Source of the DNA: Bifidobacterium phasiani
GTDB taxonomy: Bacteria > Actinomycetota > Actinomycetes > Actinomycetales > Bifidobacteriaceae
NCBI RefSeq assembly: GCF_019331775.1
Contig: NZ_JAHBBD010000013.1
Location: 1 to 64,000, forward strand
Length of the DNA: 64,000 nt
Reading direction: 5' to 3'
The notes beneath the pieces were generated by a model. The model was not told where the DNA came from. It saw only the letters and a program-made list of their open reading frames with translations, and did not search any database. The first letter of the stretch is position 1. Every line of letters begins with the position of its first letter. The position numbers and the translations under genes are program-made. This document shows positions 63,480-64,000 of this stretch, one piece after another.

Positions 63480-64000
63480 TCACAGGCAGGCGATGTTGCT
63501 GTCGGTGCGCGACTCCGTGCCGCCGACCAGCACGCCGTTGTCCAACCGGACGATCATCTGGCCGCGGCCGAAGCCGCCGGTCTCCAGCGACACCGCCACC
63601 CGGTGCCCCATCCGGCCGAGCGCGCGGGCCGTCTGCGCGTCGAATCGCGTCTCCACGGCGACGTCGTTGAGCCGGTCCCACCGCCAGCGCGGCGCGTCCA
63701 GGGCCTGCTGCGGATCCATGTGGAAGTCGACGGCGTTCATCACGACCTGCACATGCCCCTGCGGCTGCATGTACCCGCCCATCACGCCGAACGGGCCGAC
63801 CGGGCGGCCGTCCTTCATCAGGAAGCCCGGGATGATCGTATGGTAGCTGCGCTTGCCCGGCTTCAGCGCGTTCGCCAGCGCCGGATCGAGCGCGAAGTCG
63901 GCGCCGCGGTTCTGCAGCGCGACGCCCGTGCCGTCGACGACGACGCCGGAGCCGAACCCCATGTAGTTCGACTGGATGTACGACACCATGTTGCCTTCAC
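63480..64000 (-). CDS. Gamma-glutamyltransferase, C-terminal part (5' end outside window)
   Basis: The frame enters from beyond 64000 and reads GEGNMVSYIQSNYMGFGSGV, the well-known motif of the gamma-glutamyltranspeptidase small subunit, then NRGADFALDP, PGKRSYHTIIPGFLMKDGRP, GVMGGYMQPQGHVQVVMNAVD and DAPRWRW. The catalytic Thr and the large subunit lie outside the window. These Ntn hydrolases cut gamma-glutamyl bonds, for example in glutathione; close relatives act as cephalosporin acylases. An internal ATG at 63989 is not the start. Confidence 0.93.
   Translation of the reverse strand, partial: EGNMVSYIQSNYMGFGSGVVVDGTGVALQNRGADFALDPALANALKPGKRSYHTIIPGFLMKDGRPVGPFGVMGGYMQPQGHVQVVMNAVDFHMDPQQALDAPRWRWDRLNDVAVETRFDAQTARALGRMGHRVAVSLETGGFGRGQMIVRLDNGVLVGGTESRTDSNIACL

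Overview
The window is chromosomal DNA from a high-GC actinobacterium, almost certainly a Bifidobacterium. The main evidence is a complete lacto-N-biose/galacto-N-biose operon in the known bifidobacterial order: solute-binding protein, two permeases, GH112 phosphorylase, N-acetylhexosamine 1-kinase, uridylyltransferase and GalE. The 29-residue bS22-type ribosomal peptide and the many leaderless starts also fit an actinobacterium. The species cannot be fixed from the sequence.

Layout. 1-3.9 kb: two divergent PspC-domain genes; one encodes a sensor kinase followed by its LuxR-type response regulator. 4.0-13.6 kb (minus strand): the lnp operon, which imports LNB/GNB, phosphorolyses it and feeds Gal-1-P and GlcNAc-1-P into the Leloir and amino-sugar routes. 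13.8-15.3 kb: a divergent beta-helix protein that may be a glycoside hydrolase. 15.4-24.9 kb: HAD hydrolase, tRNA-Ser(UGA), serS, lipid kinase, pgm, RNase H-like protein, rpiA, bS22 and a membrane-anchored protein. 24.9-30.0 kb: radA, then a three-gene operon with an S-adenosylhomocysteine hydrolase-like protein, an amidohydrolase deaminase and a cupin. 30.1-32.7 kb: a polar amino acid ABC importer. 32.8-40.2 kb (minus): nusA-infB-rbfA-truB-ribF. 40.2-41.5 kb: a lipoprotein and tRNA-Ser(CGA). 41.7-45.0 kb (minus): a transglutaminase and a fused ATP-grasp/alpha-E protein, a widespread pair of unknown function. 45.2-61.4 kb (minus): the S10-spc-alpha ribosomal super-operon ending in truA. 61.4-62.6 kb: a gene-free, repeat-rich stretch. 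62.6-64 kb: a DUF1624-type membrane protein and the end of a gamma-glutamyltransferase gene.

Most of the window is core housekeeping. The points most worth following are: (i) the ATP-grasp/alpha-E/transglutaminase pair; (ii) a possible deaminative S-adenosylhomocysteine pathway, in which the hydrolase has lost residues that contact adenine; (iii) the beta-helix protein facing the lnp operon; (iv) a 163-bp tandem duplication carrying regularly spaced GTACC palindromes upstream of the S10 operon; and (v) about ten genes whose -10 box ends 6-8 nt before the ATG, which points to leaderless transcription as a common mode here.
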